Source: Oceanococcus sp041619555 (GTDB lineage Bacteria > Pseudomonadota > Gammaproteobacteria > Nevskiales > Oceanococcaceae). Taken from it: a stretch of 64,000 nt of DNA. Below are positions 34,682 to 43,024 of this stretch, piece by piece. The stretch spans positions 92,338 through 156,337 of the forward strand of contig JBFKDQ010000001.1 of assembly GCA_041619555.1 (NCBI GenBank), in the 5' to 3' direction. Within the stretch, counting starts at the first letter, position 1, and every line of letters begins with the position of its first letter. Under the pieces are notes generated by a model. It was not told the origin of the DNA. It searched no databases and worked only from the letters and a program-made list of their open reading frames with translations. The translations under genes were made by a program, and so were the position numbers.

Positions 34682-35289
34682 TGGAAGCGCATATCAATCT
34701 GTTTCTCAAGGCCGTGTTCGTCGAGAACATGGCGCTGTCCTTCTTTCTCGGCATGTGTACCTTTCTGGCCGTATCCAAGAAGATCTCGACCGCGGTCGGC
34801 CTTGGTGTTGCGGTCGTGGTGGTGCAGACCATCACCGTCCCCGCAAACAATCTGGTGTACACCTATCTGCTGAAGGACGGCGCGCTGGCCTGGGCGGGCC
34901 TGCCGAATGTTGATCTGTCCTTTCTTGGCCTGATCTCCTACATCGGCATCATCGCGGCCATGGTCCAGATTCTGGAAATGACCCTGGACAAGTATTTTCC
35001 GGCCTTGTACAACGCCTTGGGCATCTTCCTGCCGCTGATTACGGTGAATTGCGCCATCCTGGGCGGCTCGCTGTTCATGGTCGAACGCGATTACAACCTT
35101 GCCGAATCCATCACCTATGGAATTGGTTCGGGTGCCGGCTGGGCCCTGGCCATTACCGCCATGGCCGGGGTGCGCGAAAAGCTCAAATATTCCGATGTCC
35201 CCGACGGACTGCAGGGACTGGGCATCACTTTCATCTCGGCAGGGTTGATGGCCCTGGGCTTCATGGCCTTCTCCGGCGTGCAGCTCTAA
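34681..35289 (+). CDS. nqrE: Na+-translocating NADH:quinone reductase subunit E
   Basis: 202-residue membrane subunit, a paralog of NqrD with inverted topology. It begins MEAHINLFLKAVFVENMALSFFLGMCTFLAVS, containing a conserved cysteine, and has GIFLPLITVNCAILGG with the second. It overlaps the nqrD stop by one base (TGATG). With NqrD it holds the iron centre between the NqrF cluster and the NqrC flavin. Confidence 0.96.
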   Translation: MEAHINLFLKAVFVENMALSFFLGMCTFLAVSKKISTAVGLGVAVVVVQTITVPANNLVYTYLLKDGALAWAGLPNVDLSFLGLISYIGIIAAMVQILEMTLDKYFPALYNALGIFLPLITVNCAILGGSLFMVERDYNLAESITYGIGSGAGWALAITAMAGVREKLKYSDVPDGLQGLGITFISAGLMALGFMAFSGVQL

Positions 35290-35307
35290 ACGAGAGGACG
35301 AAAAGCA

Positions 35308-36531
35308 ATGAACGAAATTTTTCTTGGCGTCACCCTGTTCACGGGCATCGTCCTCGCACTGGTCGCCATCATCCTGATCGCCCGCTCGAAGCTGGTTGCC
35401 AGCGGCAATGTTCAGATCGAAATCAACGGCGAAAAAACCATTGAAGCCCCGGTTGGCGGCAAGCTGCTCAGCACCCTGGCGGATGCCGGTCTGTTCGTGC
35501 CTTCGGCCTGTGGTGGCGGTGGCACCTGCGCGCAGTGCCGGGTCAAGATATTTGAAGGCGGCGGCTCCATCCTGCCCACCGAAACCTCCCACATCACCAA
35601 ACGGGAAGCACGCGAGGGCGACCGACTGTCCTGCCAGGTCGCGGTCAAGCAAAACATGAAGATCGAGGTCCCGGAAGAGGTCTTCGGGGTCAAGAAGTGG
35701 GAGTGCGCGGTACGTTCCAATCACAATGTGGCGACCTTCATCAAGGAATTGGTGCTGGAACTGCCGGCTGGCGAAAATGTGGATTTCCGCGCTGGCGGCT
35801 ATATCCAGATCGAATGTCCGGCAACACCCGTCGACTACAAGAATTTTGAGATCGAAGAACGGTTCCGCGACGACTGGGACAAATTCAAATTGTGGGACCT
35901 GAAGTCCCAGCCCAAGGAAGGCGCACTGCGCGCCTATTCCATGGCCAATTATCCGCTGGAAGAGGGCATCATCATGCTCAATGTGCGGATTGCCACCCCG
36001 CCGCCGCGCCACATGTTCGACCTGCCTCCCGGCATCATGTCTTCCTATATTTTCAACCTGAAACCGGGTGACAAGGTCACGATTTCAGGGCCTTTCGGCG
36101 AGTTCTTCGCCAAGCAGACCCAGGCCGAAATGGTCTTCGTCGGCGGCGGTGCCGGCATGGCCCCAATGCGCTCCCACATCTTCGACCAGTTGCGCAGGAT
36201 CAAGACCAATCGCAAGATGAGCTTCTGGTACGGAGCCCGCTCACGCCGCGAAATGTTCTATGTCGAGGATTTCGACATGTTGGCCAAGGAGAACCCGAAT
36301 TTCGACTGGCATGTGGCCCTGTCCGACCCGATGCCGGAAGACAAATGGGATGGCTATACCGGTTTCATCCACGAAGTCCTGTTCGAGAATTATCTCAAGG
36401 ATCACCCCGCGCCTGAAGATTGCGAGTTTTACATGTGCGGTCCGCCCATGATGAACGCCGCCGTGATCAAGATGCTGCAGGATCTCGGCGTTGAGGACGA
36501 GAACATCATGCTGGATGATTTCGGTGGCTAA
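35308..36531 (+). CDS. nqrF: Na+-translocating NADH:quinone reductase subunit F (NADH-oxidising)
   Basis: 407 residues. An N-terminal helix (ITLFTGIVLALVAIILIA region) precedes a 2Fe-2S ferredoxin domain (SACGGGGTCAQCRVKI plus a later LSCQVAV cysteine). A flavodoxin-reductase-like FAD/NADH module follows, with RAYSMANYPLE for FAD, GGGAGMAPMRSHIFDQL for NADH, and YMCGPPMMNAAV near the end. It is the entry point for electrons into the complex. Confidence 0.96.
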   Translation: MNEIFLGVTLFTGIVLALVAIILIARSKLVASGNVQIEINGEKTIEAPVGGKLLSTLADAGLFVPSACGGGGTCAQCRVKIFEGGGSILPTETSHITKREAREGDRLSCQVAVKQNMKIEVPEEVFGVKKWECAVRSNHNVATFIKELVLELPAGENVDFRAGGYIQIECPATPVDYKNFEIEERFRDDWDKFKLWDLKSQPKEGALRAYSMANYPLEEGIIMLNVRIATPPPRHMFDLPPGIMSSYIFNLKPGDKVTISGPFGEFFAKQTQAEMVFVGGGAGMAPMRSHIFDQLRRIKTNRKMSFWYGARSRREMFYVEDFDMLAKENPNFDWHVALSDPMPEDKWDGYTGFIHEVLFENYLKDHPAPEDCEFYMCGPPMMNAAVIKMLQDLGVEDENIMLDDFGG

Positions 36532-36570
36532 ATTGACGTGGAACCCTGAGCTCACCCCGAGGATTTGCAT

Positions 36571-36759
36571 ATGATCGCGATGATTCTTGTTTCTTTCTGC
36601 GTGATGTTGCTGGTCGTGGCCGGCATGTCGATCGGTGTGATCATGCAGAACAAGCCAATTAAAGGCAGCTGCGGTGGCGTGGCGAATCAGGACGGCTTTG
36701 ACTGCGCCTGTGCTGCCGCAGGCAAACCGCGGCTGTGTGAACAGCAACCCAAGGCCTGA
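36571..36759 (+). CDS. nqrM: Na+-NQR maturation protein NqrM
   Basis: 62 residues. A single membrane helix (MIAMILVSFCVMLLVVAGMSIGVIM) precedes a cysteine-rich tail with four Cys (SCGG...DCAC...LCEQ). NqrM is needed to assemble the iron centre of NqrD/NqrE. The ATG at 36571 gives the usual length; a TTG two codons upstream is less likely. It follows nqrF by 39 bases in the same operon. Confidence 0.93.
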   Translation: MIAMILVSFCVMLLVVAGMSIGVIMQNKPIKGSCGGVANQDGFDCACAAAGKPRLCEQQPKA

Positions 36760-36782
36760 GGGGTCGACAAGGAGGATTGCAG

Positions 36783-37184
36783 ATGCTGCGCAAGGTAACC
36801 GCCAAGGATTATATGGGCGGCAGTTTGCTGACCTTCAAGCCACAGCAGGACGTGCTTGAAGCCATACAGCTGCTGGTGGAAAACGAGGTTTCCAGCGCAC
36901 CGGTACTCGACGCCGTGGGCGATCTCATCGGCATGCTGTCGGAAAAGGACTGCCTGAAGATCACGCTGGAAGCGGGCTATGACCAGAGCGGCGGCGGCAC
37001 CGTCGAGAATTTCATGAGTCGCGATGTGGTCACCGTGGACGCCGAGGACAGCGTCCTCGACATCGCCAAAATGTTCCTTGATTCGCCCTACCGCAATTAC
37101 CCCGTCATCGAAGACAATCGCCTGATCGGCCAGATCACGCGGCGTGATGTGCTGCGCGCCATCAAGGTGCTGAGCCAGGCCTGA
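36783..37184 (+). CDS. Tandem CBS-domain protein
   Basis: 133 residues forming one CBS pair (about 10-65 and 75-130). Typical strands are SSAPVLDAVGDLIGMLSEKDCLK and NYPVIEDNRLIGQITRRDVLRAI. Stand-alone CBS pairs bind adenine nucleotides and often act as energy sensors. GGAGGATTGCAG gives a good ribosome site. It is 23 bases after nqrM, so it may be co-expressed with the sodium pump; no direct role is known. Confidence 0.88.
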   Translation: MLRKVTAKDYMGGSLLTFKPQQDVLEAIQLLVENEVSSAPVLDAVGDLIGMLSEKDCLKITLEAGYDQSGGGTVENFMSRDVVTVDAEDSVLDIAKMFLDSPYRNYPVIEDNRLIGQITRRDVLRAIKVLSQA

Positions 37185-37298
37185 TTCCCGGCATCCCGCG
37201 ACCGGCCAGCTGGCGGAAAACAGCTGGATCCCGGTCAGGTGGCCGATTGCGGCGCATCACCGCACCGGCCGCCCCACCGTTCCTACCGGATTTCAAGC

Positions 37299-39128
37299 AT
37301 GCGCGGGCATCACTCTCATGCAGACACACCGCCAGGACCCGCTGAATGGCGCGTCGTTCTGCGACTTTGGCCCTATTTGCGGGCGTTTCCCCTGCGTATT
37401 GGCGTCGCCCTGATCCTGCTGATCGGGGCCAAGCTCGCCAATGTCTTGCTGCCCTACGTCCTCAAGCTCATCGTCGATTCGCTGGATTTGCAGCACAGCG
37501 CCAGGCTGACCGTGCCGGTGGGTTTGCTGCTCGCATATGGCGCGCTGCGTTTCGGCACCGTGGCACTGGGGGAATTCCGCGATCTGGTCTTCGGACGGGT
37601 GACGGAAAACGCGATGCGTCTGGTTTCACTCAATGTGTTCCGGCACCTCCATGCCCTGGACCTGGACTTCCACCTCAGCAGGCGAACGGGCGGGCTGTCC
37701 CGGGATATCGAAAGAGGGGTCTCGGGAGTCCGTTTTCTGCTCCGCTTCATGCTCTTCAACATCGTGCCGACCCTGCTGGAGATCGGCATGGTCACGGTCA
37801 TCCTGCTCACCGCTTTCGGCTGGCAGTACGGCACGGTGATCCTGCTTGCGGTCAGCGTGTATGTCGGCTGGTCGATTGTTGTGACCGAACGCCGCACCGC
37901 CCATGTGCGCACCATGAACAGCCTGGATTCCCGCGCCAATACCCGGGCGGTGGATTCCCTGCTGAACTACGAAACGGTCAAATACTTCGGCAACGAGGAG
38001 TTCGAGGCCCGCGAGTACGATGAGCGGCTGCAACGCTGGGAAGCCGCCATGGTGCGCGGACGGCTGTCGCTTGCCACCCTCAATGCCGGTCAAGCCTTCA
38101 TCATCGCAGCCGCGGTCACGGTGATGATGCTGATGGCGACCCAGGCAGTGAGCCGTCAGCAGATGAGCCTCGGTGATCTGGTGATGATCAATGCCTACAT
38201 GATCCAGCTGTTCGTGCCCTTGAATTTTCTTGGCTTTGTCTACCGTGAAATCAAGCAGGCCATGGCCAATATGACCCGCATGTTCGCCCTGCTGGATCAA
38301 AGCCCCAAGGTCACGGACACGGCGGATGCCGTCGATCTGCCACGCGGCCCGGCCGAGATCCGTTTCCGTCAGGTCAGTTTTCACTATCACGCCAACCGGC
38401 CGATCCTGCAAGAAGTCGATTTCACCATTCCGGCAGGCCGGACACTGGCCGTGGTCGGCAGCAGCGGCGCCGGGAAATCGACCCTGGCCCGTCTGCTGTT
38501 CCGCTTCTATGATCCCCAGCACGGCCGCATTGAGGTCGCGGGTCGGCCCTTGAATCACTATCATCAGTGCAGTCTGCGGGCGAATATTGGCGTGGTGCCG
38601 CAGGACACCGTTCTGTTCAATGACACGATTGCCTACAACATTGCCTATGGACGCCCGCATGCCAGCGAGGCCGAGATCCGGCGTGCGGCGCAACTGGCTC
38701 ACCTGGATGAATTTCTCGCCCAGTTGCCGGATGGCCTGCAGACCACGGTGGGTGAACGTGGCCTCAAGCTGTCGGGCGGGGAAAAGCAGCGCATCGCCAT
38801 TGCCCGCACGATACTGAAAGACCCCGGCATCCTGATCTTTGATGAGGCCACCTCATCGCTGGATTCGGTGTCCGAACAGGCGATCCTGTCCGCGCTACAG
38901 GAAGTCGCCCAGCAACGCACAACGCTGGTCATCGCGCATCGTCTATCCACCATCGTGCATGCCGATGAGATCGTGGTGCTGGATCGCGGCCGGGTGGTGG
39001 AACGCGGGGCGCATCGCGAACTGCTCGCCGCGGAAGGACACTACGCCACACTCTGGCGAACGCAGAAGCAGGGTGGCCAGCGGCGCCCCGCCGAACTGGA
39101 GAGCGGGAGCCCGCCGGCTCAGGCCTGA
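37299..39128 (+). CDS. ABC exporter, fused permease-ATPase of the Atm1/ABCB7 (heavy-metal) type
   Basis: 609 residues from MRGHHSHADT. Six membrane helices (about 35-325) are followed by one ATPase domain with Walker A GSSGAGKST, signature LSGGEKQR, Walker B ILIFDEATSSLD and H-loop AHRLST. The transmembrane part carries NTRAVDSLLNYETVKYFGNEEFEAREYDERL, characteristic of Atm1-like exporters that move glutathione-linked or sulfur species. It works as a homodimer. The start is uncertain: an upstream in-frame start adds 20 unconserved residues. It ends seven bases from the convergent cyclase gene. Confidence 0.9.
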   Translation: MRGHHSHADTPPGPAEWRVVLRLWPYLRAFPLRIGVALILLIGAKLANVLLPYVLKLIVDSLDLQHSARLTVPVGLLLAYGALRFGTVALGEFRDLVFGRVTENAMRLVSLNVFRHLHALDLDFHLSRRTGGLSRDIERGVSGVRFLLRFMLFNIVPTLLEIGMVTVILLTAFGWQYGTVILLAVSVYVGWSIVVTERRTAHVRTMNSLDSRANTRAVDSLLNYETVKYFGNEEFEAREYDERLQRWEAAMVRGRLSLATLNAGQAFIIAAAVTVMMLMATQAVSRQQMSLGDLVMINAYMIQLFVPLNFLGFVYREIKQAMANMTRMFALLDQSPKVTDTADAVDLPRGPAEIRFRQVSFHYHANRPILQEVDFTIPAGRTLAVVGSSGAGKSTLARLLFRFYDPQHGRIEVAGRPLNHYHQCSLRANIGVVPQDTVLFNDTIAYNIAYGRPHASEAEIRRAAQLAHLDEFLAQLPDGLQTTVGERGLKLSGGEKQRIAIARTILKDPGILIFDEATSSLDSVSEQAILSALQEVAQQRTTLVIAHRLSTIVHADEIVVLDRGRVVERGAHRELLAAEGHYATLWRTQKQGGQRRPAELESGSPPAQA

Positions 39129-39135
39129 AGCAGGC

Positions 39136-40176
39136 TCAATCCATCAATTCGCGGTCGAGGATCTTGGCCTGCCGCCCCGCCAGGGCCGGATCGATCTCGG
39201 TGATCTCGCATCCCGCATGCGCCATGGCACGGTTGCGACCCGCGTTCTTCGCCGCATACAGCGCCGCATCGGCCGCCCGTACATAGTCTTCCGGTCGCGC
39301 ATGGCCCACCGGTTTGCCCGCCATGTAGCCGATGGAAATGGTCACCGGGGCATGCGTGGCCGGATGCATGATCTCCAGGCCTCGCACCGCCTCGATCAGC
39401 GAGGCGGCAACCACCGCCGCCCCCCGTTTGTCCGTGGTCGTCAGGAGCACGGCGAATTCCTCGCCGCCATAGCGGAACAGCGCGTCGCCAGGACGGTTGA
39501 TGCGCTGCGCCAGGGTGTGGGCCAGCCTGCGCAGACATTCGTCTCCTGCGACATGGCCGAGCATGTCGTTGAACAGCTTGAACTGGTCGACATCCAGCAT
39601 CATCACCGTGACCGGTTCATCAACCAGAGCCAAACGGCGCCATTCAGCCGCCAGCCAGATGTCGAATGCACGTCGATTCAGCTGACCGGTCAGGTCATCG
39701 ACCAGACTGGAACGGCGATTGTTGTACACCTCTTCCTGAAGGGATTTCTCCCGCCTCGCGGAGCCCGTCACATCGAAGACCTGGATCAGGCAGTGCACTC
39801 CGCGTTCGGCTTCTCGCACCGGGACCAGGTAGAGGTTCAGGGCCATGGCTTCGCCCTGGTTTGCATTCTGACCACCGGTCTTGAGATTCAGCAACTGGCC
39901 GTGGACCGCATGGGTCAGAATCCGCGAATGGCTACGTTTCAGGGTGGCCTCGACCGCGGTCAGCAGATTCGGGCTGACGCCACTGCCAAACAGCTCATCC
40001 AGTGAGCAGCCCAGCGCCGCCTGTCGTTGCAGACCGGAGTGACGTTGCATCCAGCTATTCCAGCCGGCGACCCTGCCGTCCGGGTCGAGCACGATGATCC
40101 CGAGCATCAACAGGTCGGAGAACCCAGCCGAGCTCAGCAAGCTGACGGTGGACCCAGGGCTAGAGATCGGGGTCAC
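39136..40176 (-). CDS. PAS-GGDEF diguanylate cyclase
   Basis: About 346 residues. An N-terminal PAS-type sensor (about 20-150) is joined to a GGDEF domain (about 175-335). The active site is FRYGGEEFAVLL. The inhibitory site RxxD is present five residues upstream (RPGDALFRYGGEEF), so product inhibition by c-di-GMP is expected. No ATG exists upstream of the PAS; a GTG at 40176 with GGGAG eight bases ahead lies inside the end of the CheC-like gene and is chosen. It is the third member of a coupled receiver-CheC-cyclase trio. Confidence 0.9.
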   Translation of the reverse strand: MTPISSPGSTVSLLSSAGFSDLLMLGIIVLDPDGRVAGWNSWMQRHSGLQRQAALGCSLDELFGSGVSPNLLTAVEATLKRSHSRILTHAVHGQLLNLKTGGQNANQGEAMALNLYLVPVREAERGVHCLIQVFDVTGSARREKSLQEEVYNNRRSSLVDDLTGQLNRRAFDIWLAAEWRRLALVDEPVTVMMLDVDQFKLFNDMLGHVAGDECLRRLAHTLAQRINRPGDALFRYGGEEFAVLLTTTDKRGAAVVAASLIEAVRGLEIMHPATHAPVTISIGYMAGKPVGHARPEDYVRAADAALYAAKNAGRNRAMAHAGCEITEIDPALAGRQAKILDRELMD

Positions 40177-40795
40177 CGGGGATGCTCCCGCCAAAGTAAT
40201 TGCCCAAGATCTGATCGACGAAAGCTTGCAGTGTGGGCGAGCGCAAGGCGATGACGAACTTGCCGGTAATGGCGGTGTCGTTGACCTTCAAATCAACATG
40301 GACCAACAGCAATGGCGTCTTGTCGCTGTCCAGATTGATGTCCAGCAGCAGGCGACGATAGGGGCCCTGCTCCACCTGCGGCAGCCCGGAAATGATTTCC
40401 GCCTGCTGCAGATCGGCAATCGCGCCGAGCCAGTAATTGAACATGATATTGCCGACTTCTGAAATCGCTTCATATTCCAGGTCGCTCAGGGCACCATGCC
40501 CTTTAGCCTCCTTGGTCACGAGGCGGATCAGGTCGAGAGCGCCCCGTTCGGCGAACACCAGCACCCCGGAAGCGTCAATGAAGCCCTGGAAGTCCATGCG
40601 CACACCGATACAGTGCCGCCTTTCTTCCTCGCCCAGATCCAGGGTATCGATCTCCGTGGCATCGAGCAGCCGGACTTCGGGGACGGACATCGCAACTTCC
40701 TTGCCACAGATTTCCGCCAACGCGGAAGCGGCCCGGCCAATGCCGATGTTGAAGACCTCGGTCAGCGCATCGCGGGCGCTTTCGCTCATTTTCAT
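40160..40795 (-). CDS. CheC-type phosphatase with two intact active sites
   Basis: 211 residues with the internal repeat of CheC/FliY proteins. Both copies of the catalytic pattern ExxN-x22-P are exact: Glu13, Asn16, Pro39 and Glu113, Asn116, Pro139. These residues dephosphorylate CheY-like receivers. The first two residues may be optional (a second ATG lies at 40789). It overlaps the receiver gene by four bases and the cyclase gene by about 17. No other chemotaxis gene lies in the window, so its substrate is probably the receiver encoded next to it. Confidence 0.88.
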   Translation of the reverse strand: MKMSESARDALTEVFNIGIGRAASALAEICGKEVAMSVPEVRLLDATEIDTLDLGEEERRHCIGVRMDFQGFIDASGVLVFAERGALDLIRLVTKEAKGHGALSDLEYEAISEVGNIMFNYWLGAIADLQQAEIISGLPQVEQGPYRRLLLDINLDSDKTPLLLVHVDLKVNDTAITGKFVIALRSPTLQAFVDQILGNYFGGSIPGDPDL

Positions 40796-41163
40796 TGTCC
40801 CGCGTCGAGCAGCGCAAGTACCGCGTGCGCGACCTCCTGGTTTACCGGCTTATTGAACACCGGGCCGAATCGATCCTCCAGCCTGTTCTTCACCGGCTTC
40901 TGGACGTTCGCGGTCAGAAAGCACAGGCGGGTGTCGTTTTCCTCTGCACGCAGTCGCTCGGCCAGTTCATCGCCGCTGATCTGCGGCATGTTCAGGTCCA
41001 GAACGACGAGGTCATAAGCTTCCCGGCAGATGATGCTCAATGCGTCCATCGAACTGTTGCAGGTATCGACATTGAGCTGCGGACGCTCCGCCTGCAGCAG
41101 GGCGCTAAACAGCTGCAGGGAAAGGCGGCTGTCGTCCACAAGCAGAATCCGTTTTTCGGACAT
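40792..41163 (-). CDS. Stand-alone response regulator receiver (CheY-like)
   Basis: 123 residues, one receiver domain with no output domain. The acidic pair Asp10/Asp11, phospho-acceptor Asp56 (VVLDLNMP), the conserved Thr84 (FLTAN) and Lys105 (FNKPV) are all present. The start MSEKRILLVDD is clear, although the frame is open far upstream. It is the first gene of the trio; its stop overlaps the CheC start as ATGA. The histidine kinase that phosphorylates it is not in the neighbourhood. Confidence 0.92.
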   Translation of the reverse strand: MSEKRILLVDDSRLSLQLFSALLQAERPQLNVDTCNSSMDALSIICREAYDLVVLDLNMPQISGDELAERLRAEENDTRLCFLTANVQKPVKNRLEDRFGPVFNKPVNQEVAHAVLALLDAGQ

Positions 41164-41233
41164 GGTGGCCACAGTGTTATAAGGGCTTGAAAGCCTCGTA
41201 TACGCCCGGTCAAGAAAGCGTGAATAACGGGCA

Positions 41234-41260
41234 CAAAAAAGCCCCTGACGGGGCTTTCTT
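41234..41260 (-). terminator. Rho-independent terminator after the outer-membrane barrel gene
   Basis: AAAGCCCC-TGAC-GGGGCTTT (41238-41257) with six T residues on the minus strand (41235-41240). It lies 25 bases past the barrel stop and separates it from the signalling trio. Confidence 0.9.
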
Positions 41261-41284
41261 GCGCTACTCCGGGCCTGGTCCGGC

Positions 41285-41947
41285 TCAGTAGTAGTCGTCG
41301 TCCTCTTCGCCACCAGCGCCGAACAGGAAATTGGCCACGACGCCAATACCGAAGACCTGCCCATCATCTTCATCATAGTGCTGGGTGTATTCGAAACCCA
41401 ACTGCGCGGTAGACGACAGCTTGAGCTGAAAACCAGCACCCCAAGCGAGACCGGAATCTCCGAACTCGCGCACACCGTCGGTCTGATGCTTGATGGTATA
41501 GCCGAAATCGGAATAACCGACACGACCAACCAGCGCGAAGCCTTCTCCGATGTTGAACTGCGGCTTGAGATAGATGCCATACAGGGAATCCAATTCCATG
41601 GTCTGGGAATTGTCCGCATTCTCGACCATGTCGTCATCCAGGGCGAAACCGTACTGCGCCTCCACGCCGAGGAACGTCAATGGCCGCCAACCGGCCCGCA
41701 GCAGCGCGGTGGTGATGAAACCAGGTTCGGCAATGCTGAATCCGCCCGGATCATTGGCACCGCCCAAACGCCTGGTCATCTGCCCGGTCGCTTTGGTCAC
41801 ATTCAGGGCACCACCGACGTACAATCCTTCGGTATCCAAGCCTGACACCCATTCCCCTGGCGTGAACCAGTCAAACCAACCTGCATGCGCCTGCGGCACG
41901 ACAGCGCAGCCTGCGGCAAGCAGCAACGCGTGAATCTTCTTTTTCAT
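41285..41947 (-). CDS. Small outer-membrane beta-barrel protein
   Basis: 220 residues. A signal peptide (MKKKIHALLLAAGCAVVPQAHA) is followed by GLYVGGALNVTKAT, the usual first strand of OmpA/OmpW-like barrels. Alternating strands such as FALVGRVGYSDFGYTI and LGFEYTQHYDEDDGQVFGIGVVANFLF follow. It ends in an acidic EEDDDYY tail rather than the usual terminal Phe, which is odd for Bam recognition. AGAAGG supports the start at 41947. The function is unknown. Confidence 0.8.
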   Translation of the reverse strand: MKKKIHALLLAAGCAVVPQAHAGWFDWFTPGEWVSGLDTEGLYVGGALNVTKATGQMTRRLGGANDPGGFSIAEPGFITTALLRAGWRPLTFLGVEAQYGFALDDDMVENADNSQTMELDSLYGIYLKPQFNIGEGFALVGRVGYSDFGYTIKHQTDGVREFGDSGLAWGAGFQLKLSSTAQLGFEYTQHYDEDDGQVFGIGVVANFLFGAGGEEDDDYY

Positions 41948-42145
41948 TGCCTTCTCTGTATTGAATCGGTCAGGCCCGGAAACGGCCGACCACAGAACCC
42001 CATGACGTGCGACAGTAGGTAAGGCTCGCAAAATTGTCAATCCAGGGCGGGCCATGGCAGATGCCGGCTGCAGGTTGTCCGTCGCGCCGGGAGGGTAGGA
42101 TGCAGCGCTCAGTTCCCGTGGCGGTCTTGCCCCGTGCCCCGGCGC

Positions 42146-42919
42146 TCAGGCGGCAGACGCCGTCAGATCAATGGCTTTCTCGACCTGCCTGGTCACCGCT
42201 CCGGCTGGATCAAAACTGCGTTCAATCAATTCCGCCCGCTGCCTGTGCAAGGCCAGCCAGTTCGTGCAGCGCGTGCCGTAAACCGGCGTGAGGATGAACG
42301 GCGGGGACAGCATCCGCTCGACTGCCCTGGCAACACCGGTATCCGGCAGCAGGTGGTCGGCAAACGGCTGGCGGTACGCCATCAATTGCATCGCTACTTC
42401 CACGCCGAGCTTGCCCTCGCGCAAGGCGGCGGACAGCCCTTCGCGGACCAGCTTGAGTTTAGGCCAGGGACTGTTCAGCAAAGCATTGCTCAGGCCGTAC
42501 ACGCCGGCCTCGAGCACGCGTGGTGTATCGGCACTGCGATTGCTCAGATAAACCAGCTGTTCGCGGTTGCCCAGCAGCAGATTGAATCCGGCATAGGAAC
42601 CGATTTCCGCCTGCAGTTGCCGGGCGTGGGCCAGCGGGTCTCGCTGTTCCTGCAGATAGTCCGCGACCAGATGGCCCCGCGAACGCCCGGAGGCTGCCAC
42701 GCCCGGCTCGCGAAAATTCGTTAACGCAGCGAAATGCCCCCAACGATTGAGGCCAAGCCAGGTGCCGCCGGCACGCAGATCACGACCAGCCAGAATCTGC
42801 GGCTGATCCACCCAGAAATCCAGAGGTGCGGTCGGTCGGGCATGCTGTTCGTCGCGATTGGCCACCAGTTGCAGCGGCACTTGCGTGGCCGGTTGCCAGG
42901 CGAAGGTAATCAAGCACAT
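42146..42919 (-). CDS. NRDE/TANGO2-family protein
   Basis: 257 residues. It begins MCLITFAW and carries the family-naming motif in LVANRDEQHARP; later LAGRDLRAGGTWLGLNRWGHFAALTN and the GVYGLSNALL segment also match. The N-terminal Cys2 suggests an Ntn-hydrolase-like fold. Animal TANGO2 and relatives have been linked to haem handling; a bacterial role is not established. It is divergent from ndh with 105 bases between. Confidence 0.88.
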   Translation of the reverse strand: MCLITFAWQPATQVPLQLVANRDEQHARPTAPLDFWVDQPQILAGRDLRAGGTWLGLNRWGHFAALTNFREPGVAASGRSRGHLVADYLQEQRDPLAHARQLQAEIGSYAGFNLLLGNREQLVYLSNRSADTPRVLEAGVYGLSNALLNSPWPKLKLVREGLSAALREGKLGVEVAMQLMAYRQPFADHLLPDTGVARAVERMLSPPFILTPVYGTRCTNWLALHRQRAELIERSFDPAGAVTRQVEKAIDLTASAA

Positions 42920-43024
42920 GGGTGTTCCGGATCAAGCCTGGCGGCACGGGAAGGAGAGATGATCGACATGAAATCGGGCCAAAACTCATCCAAACGGACG
43001 AGATTCCTATGCTATGATTTTGCG

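Noticed and set aside
41164..41637. Upstream extension of the receiver gene
   Set aside because: It crosses the barrel terminator and is antisense-like low-complexity sequence; the receiver domain begins at MSEKRILL.
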